From the NCBI GenBank assembly GCA_024404275.1, contig JAKSQG010000115.1:1-5232 (forward strand): a stretch of 5,232 bases of DNA, given 5' to 3'. Under the pieces are notes generated by a model that ran no database searches, was not told where the DNA came from, and was given only the letters and a program-made list of their open reading frames with translations. Below are positions 1 to 5,119 of the stretch, one piece after another. The DNA comes from Clostridia bacterium (lineage in GTDB: Bacteria; Bacillota; Clostridia; Christensenellales; Aristaeellaceae). The position numbers and the translations under genes are program-made. How positions within the stretch are numbered: position 1 is the first letter of the stretch; every line of letters starts with the position of its first letter.

Positions 1-206
1 ATTTCTGCCACGGCCCCAGAGGGATCGAGGCCAACACCGAGGAGCTCAAGGCCATGCTGGACCGCTGGTTTGAAGCCTACGTCGACCCCCGCATCGACGG
101 TGCCCGCGAGCCCGTCTGCGGCCGCGGTCAGCTGACCCCGCTGGGCGAAAAGGCACAGGGCAAACTGACCTTCTCGCCCGTCAGTCAGGTGGAATATAAA
201 CGATAA
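1..206 (+). CDS. C-terminal end of a probable sulfatase (5' end outside window)
   Basis: An open frame enters from the left edge (first whole codon at base 3) and stops at TAA 204-206, giving about 67 residues. The visible segment contains LDRWFEAYVDPRIDG followed by AREPVCGRGQLTPLG. From memory this resembles the C-terminal tail of many bacterial type I sulfatases, where an RWF.RYVDP...DG.REPVTGRGQ pattern follows the alkaline-phosphatase-like core. The catalytic Cys/Ser motif (C/S-x-P-S-R) and the metal ligands would lie upstream and are not in the window, so activity and substrate cannot be judged. The gene ends in its own strong terminator 18 bases later, so it is probably not co-transcribed with the following genes. 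It could still be another member of the alkaline phosphatase superfamily. Confidence 0.6.
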   Translation, partial: FCHGPRGIEANTEELKAMLDRWFEAYVDPRIDGAREPVCGRGQLTPLGEKAQGKLTFSPVSQVEYKR

Positions 207-223
207 CGGAGATATAAACAACA

Positions 224-255
224 AAAAAGCACAGGACATGGAACCTGTGCTTTTT
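224..255 (+). terminator. Rho-independent terminator of the sulfatase-like gene
   Basis: AGCACAGG (228-235) pairs perfectly with CCTGTGCT (244-251) around an 8-base loop, and the A-run at 223-227 extends the pairing with the T-run at 251-255. A GC-rich stem followed directly by five Ts is the textbook intrinsic terminator. It begins 18 bases after the stop at 204-206. The A-run/T-run symmetry means it could also work on the opposite strand, but no minus-strand gene is seen here. Confidence 0.9.
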
Positions 256-275
256 GATTGCGGCAAAAAGGGAAT

Positions 276-287
276 GTTAGTACTAAC
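276..287. promoter_or_regulatory. Perfect 12-bp palindrome, possible operator
   Basis: GTTAGTACTAAC reads identically on both strands. It lies between the upstream terminator and the XRE-gene promoter, ending 46 bases before the -35 box. That position suits an upstream activator or auxiliary operator better than direct promoter occlusion. No second copy was noticed in the window. A chance palindrome of this length in a short gap is possible, so the call is tentative. Confidence 0.3.
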
Positions 288-333
288 GCATGTTTCCGAA
301 TATGTCTTTGAGGAGAATAACTTTTCATTGCTC

Positions 334-362
334 TTGCATCGGCGCGCCTTTTCGGGTATAAT
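334..362 (+). promoter_or_regulatory. Promoter for the XRE regulator gene
   Basis: The -35 box TTGCAT (334-339) and perfect -10 box TATAAT (357-362) are separated by 17 bases, the optimal spacing for the housekeeping sigma factor. Transcription should begin near 369-370, leaving a leader of about 53 bases before the ATG at 423. The box follows the upstream terminator, which fits a new transcription unit. Confidence 0.75.
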
Positions 363-407
363 GCTCCCCGACGCAATGAGCAGATACGACCGACCAACTG
401 AATAGGC

Positions 408-413
408 AGGAGG
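408..413 (+). promoter_or_regulatory. Ribosome binding site of the XRE gene
   Basis: AGGAGG at 408-413 ends 9 bases before the ATG at 423. A second ATG at 429 is in frame but 15 bases away, so 423 is the preferred start. Confidence 0.8.
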
Positions 414-422
414 AAAAATCCT

Positions 423-929
423 ATGGAAATGAAGCATTTCCCGACGATCAACCTTGAAGCCACCGGTAAGCACATTGCTCAGCTCCGCAAGGAGCGGGGT
501 CTGTCCGTCAAGGACATGCAGAACTACTTTGGGTTTGATGCTCCCCAGGCCATTTACAAATGGCAGAACGGGACGGCGCTGCCCACGGTGGACAATCTGC
601 TTGCCCTGAGCGTGCTTCTGGAGGTTTCCATCGACTCCATACTGGTGACGACACCGTCCAATATCACGTTGCTGACCGACCATGAGCCTGAGGGCTCTGT
701 TTTTTTGCGCAAAAAAGCCTGCCGGACATTAAGAAAGGTTGTTTTCAAGATGAAAAGTACCTTTTTACTCAGAAAAATGCTTGAAAAACCAGACATTTTA
801 ACGTATAATGCAAAAGATTGGTTTCAACCAATTCAAATGATTTTTACGGAGGTCTACCATGAAAAAGGCTCTTGCGATCGTCCTGACCCTCGTGCTGGTT
901 CTGAGCGTGGCATCCTTTGCTGCCGCTGA
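423..929 (+). CDS. XRE/Cro-CI family helix-turn-helix regulator, 3' end uncertain
   Basis: The frame encodes 168 residues. Residues about 15-74 form a clear Cro/CI-type HTH: GKHIAQLRKERGLSVKDMQ, then YFGFDAPQAIYKWQNG as the recognition helix region, then LPTVDNLLALSVLLEVSIDSIL. The sequence suggests a DNA-binding cytoplasmic regulator. The start is set by AGGAGG 9 bases upstream. After about residue 87 the sequence looks non-domain-like: a basic stretch of residues 95-121, then a tail read out of frame from the signal-peptide codons of the next gene. The DNA under that tail holds a hairpin with seven Ts (684-706) and a strong promoter (781-809), and the frame overlaps the SBP gene by 71 bases. 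The functional protein may therefore be only about 100 residues, with the true stop lost by an indel, for example in the T7 run: deleting one T would give a stop at 730-732. The HTH is certain and the C-terminus is doubtful. The target is unknown; the SBP operon or its own gene are natural guesses. Confidence 0.75.
   Translation: MEMKHFPTINLEATGKHIAQLRKERGLSVKDMQNYFGFDAPQAIYKWQNGTALPTVDNLLALSVLLEVSIDSILVTTPSNITLLTDHEPEGSVFLRKKACRTLRKVVFKMKSTFLLRKMLEKPDILTYNAKDWFQPIQMIFTEVYHEKGSCDRPDPRAGSERGILCCR
684..706 (+). terminator. Terminator-like hairpin inside the open XRE frame
   Basis: GAGCC (684-688) pairs with GGCTC (693-697) around the loop TGAG. It is followed after two bases by seven Ts (700-706). 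The stem is only 5 bp but all GC apart from one A-T pair, so it could act as a modest intrinsic terminator for the XRE transcript. It lies within the nominal coding frame (residues 88-95), which is odd for a terminator and is one reason to doubt the annotated C-terminus of that protein. Confidence 0.45.
701..716. promoter_or_regulatory. 16-bp CG-centred palindrome, candidate LacI-type operator
   Basis: TTTTTTGCGCAAAAAA is a perfect 16-bp palindrome centred on a CG step. LacI/GalR-family repressors commonly bind AT-flanked palindromes with a central CG, and a LacI-family gene begins at 5192. The site ends 64 bases upstream of the SBP -35 box, so any repression would need looping or interference with upstream read-through. 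The T-run is shared with the terminator-like hairpin at 684-706, so this could simply be a bidirectional terminator tail. Confidence 0.3.
781..809 (+). promoter_or_regulatory. Promoter of the ABC transporter operon
   Basis: TTGAAA (781-786) and a perfect TATAAT (804-809) are spaced by 17 bases within a locally AT-rich stretch. The start of transcription is expected near 816-817, about 42 bases upstream of the SBP ATG. This is the strongest promoter-like sequence in the window and fits a highly expressed binding protein. It sits inside the nominal 3' part of the XRE frame. Confidence 0.8.
817..832. promoter_or_regulatory. Inverted repeat at the predicted transcription start, candidate operator or 5' mRNA hairpin
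   Basis: ATTGGTT (817-823) and AACCAAT (826-832) are perfect inverted repeats separated by TC. The site begins 7 bases after the -10 box, covering about +1 to +16, a classic position for a repressor operator. As RNA it could fold as a 6-bp stem with a UUCA loop at the very 5' end of the transcript, which might stabilise the message. Which regulator binds, if any, cannot be told from the sequence. Confidence 0.5.
848..852 (+). promoter_or_regulatory. Ribosome binding site of the SBP gene
   Basis: GGAGG at 848-852 (within ACGGAGGT) lies 6 bases before the ATG at 859. It supports that start and strong translation. Confidence 0.85.
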
Positions 930-2139
930 AGAAACCACCATCCGCGTGCTGACCCACATGGCCAACCAGATCAACGCCATCAAGGACAGCTTCGAAGCTG
1001 CCAACCCCGGTGTCACCGTGATCGTTGACCAGTGCAACTATGAAGCGCTGAACGACCAGTACGAAGTGCTGCTGTCTGCCAAGTCTTCCGAGTATGATGT
1101 TCTGGTCGTGGACGGCCCCAACGCTGCCGCTTATGTGCAGCGCGGCTACCTGGCTCCCATGGATGATTATTTTACCGCTGAAGAAGTCGCTGCTTTCTCC
1201 GCCGCTCTGGTCAACCAGGGTACTGTCAACGGCAGCTTCTATGCCGCTCCTCTGGGCGACAGCTGCACCATCCTGTACTACAACAAGGATCTGATCGCCG
1301 AATCCGGCATCGAGTTCAATGTTGATCAGTACGATGGCGTCAACACCCGCATTACCTGGAACGAGCTGATCGATATCGCCTGCCAGGTGACCAAGGCTCT
1401 GGATCCCGATGGCTCCCGCGGCATTCTGTTCCCCATCGCCTTCGGTCAGGTCAGCGAAGTCTACATGATGAATACCCTGCCCAACAGCCTGGGCGGCGCC
1501 AACATCTCTGAAGATGGTCTGCATGTTGCCGGCGTCATCGATACCGAAGCCTGGTACGATGCCCTGAAGTTCTATCAGGACAACGTGAATGCGGGTATCT
1601 TCGACCGCGGTCTGGGCGCCTTCGAGGGCTACAGCAACTTCTATGCTGCCAAGATTCCCTTCATCGTGATGACCACCGACTCCTATAACTACGCTCTGGG
1701 CGGCGGCATGACCCCCGAAAACATCGGCTTCACCTATCTGCCCGCCTTTGACGGCCATGAGAGCGAAGTCGCCACTGCCTGCGGCAACTGGACCTGCGCC
1801 ATCAACGCCTACTCCTCCAACAAGGAAGCCGCCGGCAAGTTCGTCAACTGGATCACCTACGGCGAAGGCAACGACCTGTTCCTCAAGCAGGAGAGCATGG
1901 TGCCCAATATGGCTTCCCGTTTCACCGACGATCTGTATGCTGTGAACCCCGCCCTGAAGATCGCCGCTGCCGAATCCGGTGTGACCTCTGTGGCCCGTGC
2001 CGTAACCCCCGGCTTCAACGAGTACTGCGCCATCATGAACGCCATGTGGGAAGATGTCCGCAACGGTGCTGACATCGAAGACGCGATTGCCGATGCCGTG
2101 GATCAGCTGGAGAGCGCTCTGGCCTACTACGCGGAATAA
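859..2139 (+). CDS. Extracellular solute-binding protein of a sugar-type ABC importer (SBP family 1)
   Basis: This 426-residue protein is of normal length for family 1 binding proteins. The N-terminus is a Sec signal peptide: MKK, a hydrophobic core of residues 4-20, then an AAA site with probable cleavage after residue 23 before EETTIRVLTHM. No lipobox cysteine is present, so it is not obviously lipid-anchored. Mature-domain hallmarks include the first beta strand IRVLTHMANQ, the helix DSFEAANPGVTV, the conserved LYYNKDL at 139-145, and the later GNWTCAINAYSSNKEAAGKFVNWI segment from residue 309, typical of the C-terminal lobe. It would capture the substrate outside the membrane and deliver it to the two downstream permeases. 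Fold and role are confident. The substrate is not readable from sequence; the linked nucleoside hydrolase-family gene suggests a nucleoside or other glycoside. Codon use is strongly biased (CTG, GCC, GGC), in keeping with high expression. Confidence 0.93.
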   Translation: MKKALAIVLTLVLVLSVASFAAAEETTIRVLTHMANQINAIKDSFEAANPGVTVIVDQCNYEALNDQYEVLLSAKSSEYDVLVVDGPNAAAYVQRGYLAPMDDYFTAEEVAAFSAALVNQGTVNGSFYAAPLGDSCTILYYNKDLIAESGIEFNVDQYDGVNTRITWNELIDIACQVTKALDPDGSRGILFPIAFGQVSEVYMMNTLPNSLGGANISEDGLHVAGVIDTEAWYDALKFYQDNVNAGIFDRGLGAFEGYSNFYAAKIPFIVMTTDSYNYALGGGMTPENIGFTYLPAFDGHESEVATACGNWTCAINAYSSNKEAAGKFVNWITYGEGNDLFLKQESMVPNMASRFTDDLYAVNPALKIAAAESGVTSVARAVTPGFNEYCAIMNAMWEDVRNGADIEDAIADAVDQLESALAYYAE

Positions 2140-2155
2140 TCCGGTAAAGACCTTT

Positions 2156-2187
2156 GCAGGGAGACTGTGGAGACATGGTCTCCCTGC
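2156..2187 (+). promoter_or_regulatory. Intercistronic hairpin between SBP and permease genes
   Basis: GCAGGGAGAC (2156-2165) pairs perfectly over 10 bp with GTCTCCCTGC (2178-2187) around a 12-base loop. It starts 17 bases after the SBP stop and ends 26 bases before the permease start. Only a weak T-tract (CCTTTGT) follows, so it is more likely a partial terminator and/or a 3' RNA stabiliser than a full stop. Such an element is known between binding-protein and permease genes, where it keeps the binding protein in large excess. Confidence 0.7.
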
Positions 2188-2200
2188 CTTTGTATCATGC

Positions 2201-2206
2201 AGGAGG
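2201..2206 (+). promoter_or_regulatory. Ribosome binding site deciding the permease 1 start
   Basis: AGGAGG at 2201-2206 is 7 bases before the ATG at 2214. An in-frame ATG at 2154 would add 20 residues read through the intercistronic hairpin and has no Shine-Dalgarno match, so 2214 is chosen. Confidence 0.85.
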
Positions 2207-2213
2207 CTGTCCG

Positions 2214-3077
2214 ATGACACGACTCAACGCGCGGGATAAACGCAGCGGCATGCTGCCATATCTGCTTCTTCTTCCGGTCCTTGTGTTTGCCGTGATCTTC
2301 AAGCTGTATCCCATTTTTTATTCCTTCGTCTCCGGATTTCAGTTCAAGGGCGCGGTTTCGCTCAGAACATATGAGCTGATGTTTGCGGATAAGACCTTCT
2401 GGAATTCCGTGTCTGTCACGGTCAAAATGAATCTGATCATGACGCCGCTCCAGATCATTTTGTCCCTGATCATGGCACTGATGGTCAATGCCAATCTGAA
2501 GGGGATCGGTGTATACCGCAGCGTGTACTATCTGCCGGTGACCATTTCCATGCCGGTAGCCGCCATCTGCTTCAGCATGATCCTGAGCTATAACAACGGT
2601 GTGGCCAACACCATCCTCGGCTCCTTCGGTGTGCCGGTGCAGGGCTTTTTCAATGATAAAACGCAGGCCATGGCATGCATCATTGCCCTGTGCACATGGA
2701 AGGGCTGCGGTTATTGGATGATGTTCTACCTTGCCGGCCTGAAGGGTATTGACGACAGTCTTTACGAAGCCGCTACGGTGGACGGTGCGGGCTATTTTGC
2801 CAAGCTGTTCCATGTGACGCTGCCCATGCTGCGCCGTACCACACTGTTTGTCATTGTGGCGGATACCTCCACCAACCTGCTGCTGTTTGCTCCGATGAAG
2901 CTGATCACGGACGGCGGTCCCCGCAGCACCACGGACGTGCTGATGTATGAAGCGTACCGTCAGGCCTTCAAATACGGCAACTACAGCAAGGGTTCCGCGA
3001 TCACAAGCGTGCTGATCGTCATCATTCTGCTGGTCGTCCTGCTGGAATTCCGCATGATGGCGGACCGCGACCGCTGA
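2214..3077 (+). CDS. ABC transporter permease, MalF/UgpA-like (CUT1-type)
   Basis: From the ATG at 2214 the product is 287 residues, the usual size for short MalF/UgpA-type (sugar) permeases. About six membrane segments are visible: near residues 13-35 (LPYLLLLPVLVFAVIF), 65-90, 97-125, 155-175, 208-232, and a last one (SVLIVIILLVVLLEF) near the C-terminus. The cytoplasmic EAA loop, which docks on the ATPase, is clear at 185-204: EAATVDGAG, then LP at 203-204, with the expected Gly at 191. It forms the inner-membrane channel with the downstream permease and receives substrate from the upstream binding protein. It is separated from the SBP gene by a 74-base gap carrying a hairpin and lies 17 bases from the next gene, so all are probably one transcript. 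Confidence 0.93.
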   Translation: MTRLNARDKRSGMLPYLLLLPVLVFAVIFKLYPIFYSFVSGFQFKGAVSLRTYELMFADKTFWNSVSVTVKMNLIMTPLQIILSLIMALMVNANLKGIGVYRSVYYLPVTISMPVAAICFSMILSYNNGVANTILGSFGVPVQGFFNDKTQAMACIIALCTWKGCGYWMMFYLAGLKGIDDSLYEAATVDGAGYFAKLFHVTLPMLRRTTLFVIVADTSTNLLLFAPMKLITDGGPRSTTDVLMYEAYRQAFKYGNYSKGSAITSVLIVIILLVVLLEFRMMADRDR

Positions 3078-3083
3078 AGGAGG
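3077..3083 (+). promoter_or_regulatory. Ribosome binding site of permease 2
   Basis: AAGGAGG at 3077-3083 begins on the last base of the permease 1 stop codon and is followed by an ATG 11 bases later at 3095. The spacing is a little long but acceptable, and it suggests translational coupling. Confidence 0.8.
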
Positions 3084-3094
3084 GAAAGAGAAAC

Positions 3095-3937
3095 ATGAAA
3101 ACCAAAAAGATCCTTTCCCGAGCCTGCCTGATCGCTGTACTGCTCGTGCTGGCCGTGATCGCGCTGTTTCCCATTCTGTACCCGCTGATGTCCTCCTTCC
3201 GTACGGATCAGGAGATATACAAGTACAGCACGGTCTTTTCCGTAAATACCCTGTGGCCGGTCGAGTGGACCGCGCAGGCGTATCTGAGCTTGTTTACCGA
3301 ATACCATTTTGCCCGCTTTTTTATCAACACGCTGATCGTTGTCGGCACCATCCTGCCGGTATCCATCATCATGTGCAGCGTGGCGGCCTATGCCTTCACC
3401 TTTTATCATTTCCACGGTCAGAAGGTGCTGTACACACTGCTGCTGCTCACCTTCATGGTGCCGGGCGAGGCCATTGCACTGCCGCTGTATCAGGTCATCA
3501 GCGGACTGGGCATGGTCAACACTTTTTCTTCAATGATCCTGCCTTCTTTGGCTAACGGACTGACGCTTTTCATGTATTGCCAGACGTTCAAGGATGTGCC
3601 GGATGCCCTGCTGGAAGCGGCGGAGATCGACGGTGCCTCGTGGCTGACCTGCTATGCGCGCATCGTGATGCCGCTGTGCGTGCCGACCACGATCGCCATG
3701 TGCCTGATGACCTTTGTCAACGAATGGAACAATTACCTCTGGCCGCTGCTGGCCGCCCGTAAGGACGAGGTCAAAACGATCACCGTTGCCATCACGGCCT
3801 TCAAGGAAGAGAATGTGATCCACTGGAATCTGATCTATTCCAGCTCCATGCTTTCGGCCATTGTGCCCATTTTGCTCTTCCTGCCCTTCCAGAAATTCTT
3901 TGTGTCCGGCATTGCCGCGGGCAGCGTGAAAGGATGA
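3095..3937 (+). CDS. ABC transporter permease, MalG/UgpE-like (CUT1-type)
   Basis: The product is 280 residues, normal for MalG-type permeases. It opens with a short basic N-terminus (MKTKKILSR) and a first membrane helix ending in the typical PILYPLMSSFRT. Further hydrophobic segments lie near residues 76-102, 108-130, 140-160, 190-215 and 246-270. The EAA loop lies at 174-193: EAAEIDGAS, then MP at 192-193, with the key Gly at 180. The C-terminus (QKFFVSGIAAGSVKG) matches the conserved end of this subfamily. It pairs with the upstream permease to make the transmembrane pore. No ATP-binding subunit follows, which is common in Firmicutes CUT1 operons, where a shared MsmK-type ATPase is encoded elsewhere. 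Only 6 bases separate it from the hydrolase gene. Confidence 0.93.
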   Translation: MKTKKILSRACLIAVLLVLAVIALFPILYPLMSSFRTDQEIYKYSTVFSVNTLWPVEWTAQAYLSLFTEYHFARFFINTLIVVGTILPVSIIMCSVAAYAFTFYHFHGQKVLYTLLLLTFMVPGEAIALPLYQVISGLGMVNTFSSMILPSLANGLTLFMYCQTFKDVPDALLEAAEIDGASWLTCYARIVMPLCVPTTIAMCLMTFVNEWNNYLWPLLAARKDEVKTITVAITAFKEENVIHWNLIYSSSMLSAIVPILLFLPFQKFFVSGIAAGSVKG

Positions 3938-3943
3938 TGAACG

Positions 3944-4696
3944 ATGCTGAGTGAAGAAAAGCGCATCGCCTGCATGAATCCGCCTGTGGGAAGGCTCCGC
4001 CTTGCGATCGATACCGATACCATGAATGAGGTGGACGATCAGTTTGCCATTGCCTGGGCAGCAGCTTCAAAGGATCGCTTTGATCTGGAGGCACTGTATG
4101 CCGCACCGTTCTCGCACGATTGTTTCAATGCACTGAATGAGGATGAGGCTCTGGTCGCCGCGGCGGGAGAGGCAAACGGTCATTCCGAGGATCCCGCGGA
4201 CGGGATGGAGCAAAGCTATCAGGAGATCATCCGCATCCTGGGCATGATGAATGAACCGACGGAAGGCCGTGTTTTCCGCGGTTCCGGGCGTTACCTGCCA
4301 GACCGTGAAACGCCTGTGGACAGCCCTGCCGTACGCGACCTGATTCATCGCGCCATGAATGGCAGCGGCATGCTGTATGTTGCCGCCATCGCCACGCTGA
4401 CAAACATTGCTTCCGCCATTCTGCTGGAGCCCGCCATCACGGAGCATATGACCGTTGTGTGGCTGGGCGGTCATCAGCTTTCCTGCGGACACGGCATCGA
4501 GTTCAATCTGATCCAGGATGTATACGCCGCTCAGGTCGTGCTGAACAGCGGTGTGCCGATGATCTGGGTGCCCTGCAACAATGTTGCGGCTTTGCTGACC
4601 GTGACCGAATCGGAGCTGCGTACCTTTATGGAAAACAACGGCACGATCTCCGATTATCTGGCTAAAACGGTGCTGAACAAATTCCTCGTGCCATAG
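3944..4696 (+). CDS. Nucleoside hydrolase-family protein, N-terminal 250 residues, cut by an in-frame TAG
   Basis: The frame starts at ATG 3944 behind a modest AAAGGA at 3929-3934 and ends at TAG 4694-4696. It matches the inosine-uridine preferring nucleoside hydrolase fold. Visible hallmarks are the N-terminal metal loop IDTDTMNEVDDQFA (D23, D25, D31, D32), IATLTNIASAI with T153-N154, and the nucleoside-binding segment IEFNLIQDVYAAQVVL with E186 and N188. Known family members use Ca2+ to hydrolyse the N-glycosidic bond of (ribo)nucleosides in the cytoplasm, yielding a base and a sugar. The loop is two residues longer than the classical DTDxGxDD form. An ATG at 3974 (before NPPVGRLRLAIDTD) is an alternative start. 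The stop falls before the domain ends: the missing part, including the expected C-terminal metal aspartate, continues in the same frame to 5005. As it stands this product is probably inactive. Its position directly after permease 2 argues that the enzyme acted on the imported substrate. Confidence 0.85.
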   Translation: MLSEEKRIACMNPPVGRLRLAIDTDTMNEVDDQFAIAWAAASKDRFDLEALYAAPFSHDCFNALNEDEALVAAAGEANGHSEDPADGMEQSYQEIIRILGMMNEPTEGRVFRGSGRYLPDRETPVDSPAVRDLIHRAMNGSGMLYVAAIATLTNIASAILLEPAITEHMTVVWLGGHQLSCGHGIEFNLIQDVYAAQVVLNSGVPMIWVPCNNVAALLTVTESELRTFMENNGTISDYLAKTVLNKFLVP

Positions 4697-4702
4697 ACGG
4701 AT

Positions 4703-5005
4703 GTGGCCATGATGAAGCTTTGCCGCACCAGTTCTTTCCGCGGGATGATGGATCAGCCGGATGATTATCTGGATCAGTTTCCCACAACATACATTGCCTG
4801 GAGCAGGATCATCTGGGATATTGCGGCCATCGCCGCATTGAAAAATCCCTCCTGGACCCCTTCCAGACTGATTCCTGCCCCCGTATTGCAGGATGATTTC
4901 CGCTGGCGGCCCGGCACTCCCGACCGCCACAGTATCCGTGTGGTCAACTACTGCTACCGCAACATGATCTTCGGCGATATGTTTGCTGCGCTTGCGGGAA
5001 AATAA
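4703..5005 (+). pseudogene. C-terminal part of the nucleoside hydrolase, separated by the TAG at 4694-4696
   Basis: The same reading frame continues after the TAG to TAA 5003-5005. It reads YIAWSRIIWDIAAIAALKNPSW, then a PAPVLQDDFRW segment, and ends in DRHSIRVVNYCYRNMIFGDMFAAL. This is the recognisable C-terminal end of the nucleoside hydrolase family. The Asp in IWDIAA (codon 4817-4819, residue 292 of the conceptual 353) corresponds to the last Ca2+ ligand and sits where classical enzymes have a His-Asp pair. The first possible starts are GTG 4703 and ATG 4709/4712, none with a convincing Shine-Dalgarno sequence, so independent translation is unlikely. No frameshift is needed to join the halves: a single codon (251) separates them. 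This could be a recent nonsense mutation, a sequencing error or stop-codon read-through. Confidence 0.8.
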
Positions 5006-5011
5006 CAATCA

Positions 5012-5059
5012 GATCCCCCGTCGTTTTATGTTAGCGGCGGGGGATCGTTTGTATTGTTT
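5012..5059 (+). terminator. Rho-independent terminator of the transporter/hydrolase operon
   Basis: GATCCCCCGTCG (5012-5023) pairs with CGGCGGGGGATC (5035-5046) over 12 bp with one G-T wobble and an 11-base loop. It is followed by the T-rich tail GTTTGTATTGTTT (5047-5059). It begins 6 bases after the TAA at 5003-5005, which supports the view that the true gene end is 5005 rather than the TAG at 4696. Confidence 0.88.
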
Positions 5060-5119
5060 GCGGAGCATTGGAAGAATACCTTGCCGGTACGGAATGGGGA
5101 GCGGAAGTGTTCTTTTCGG

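Noticed and set aside
250..270. CTTTTTG and CAAAAAG inverted repeat with a 7-base spacer just after the first terminator
   Set aside because: It reuses the T-tail of a much stronger hairpin and is built of homopolymer runs, so it is probably incidental. A resemblance to the T/A-run palindrome at 701-716 is too loose to call a shared operator.
2154..2213. Upstream ATG that would extend permease 1 by 20 residues
   Set aside because: The extension is read through a 10-bp RNA hairpin and lacks a Shine-Dalgarno sequence, while ATG 2214 has a perfect AGGAGG at good distance.
844..2220. Long open frame (458 codons) on the minus strand opposite the binding-protein gene
   Set aside because: It mirrors the biased codons of the SBP gene (rich in Gly, Val, His, Asp), has no domain I recognise and ends in the flanking regulatory DNA. 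The plus-strand product is an unmistakable SBP.
2127..2813. Minus-strand open frame of 228 codons opposite permease 1
   Set aside because: No domain and a composition typical of the reverse complement of a membrane protein gene.
4697..4770. A frameshift, rather than a nonsense codon, as the cause of the split hydrolase
   Set aside because: The two halves are in the same frame. The other two plus frames hit stops at 4710 and 4762 without giving better family sequence, so a single stop codon is the simpler reading.
4067..5008. Open frame of 313 codons on the minus strand opposite the hydrolase, continuous across the TAG site
   Set aside because: Low-complexity His/Gly-rich composition with no recognisable motif. 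The plus strand carries clear hydrolase motifs on both sides, so this is an antisense shadow.
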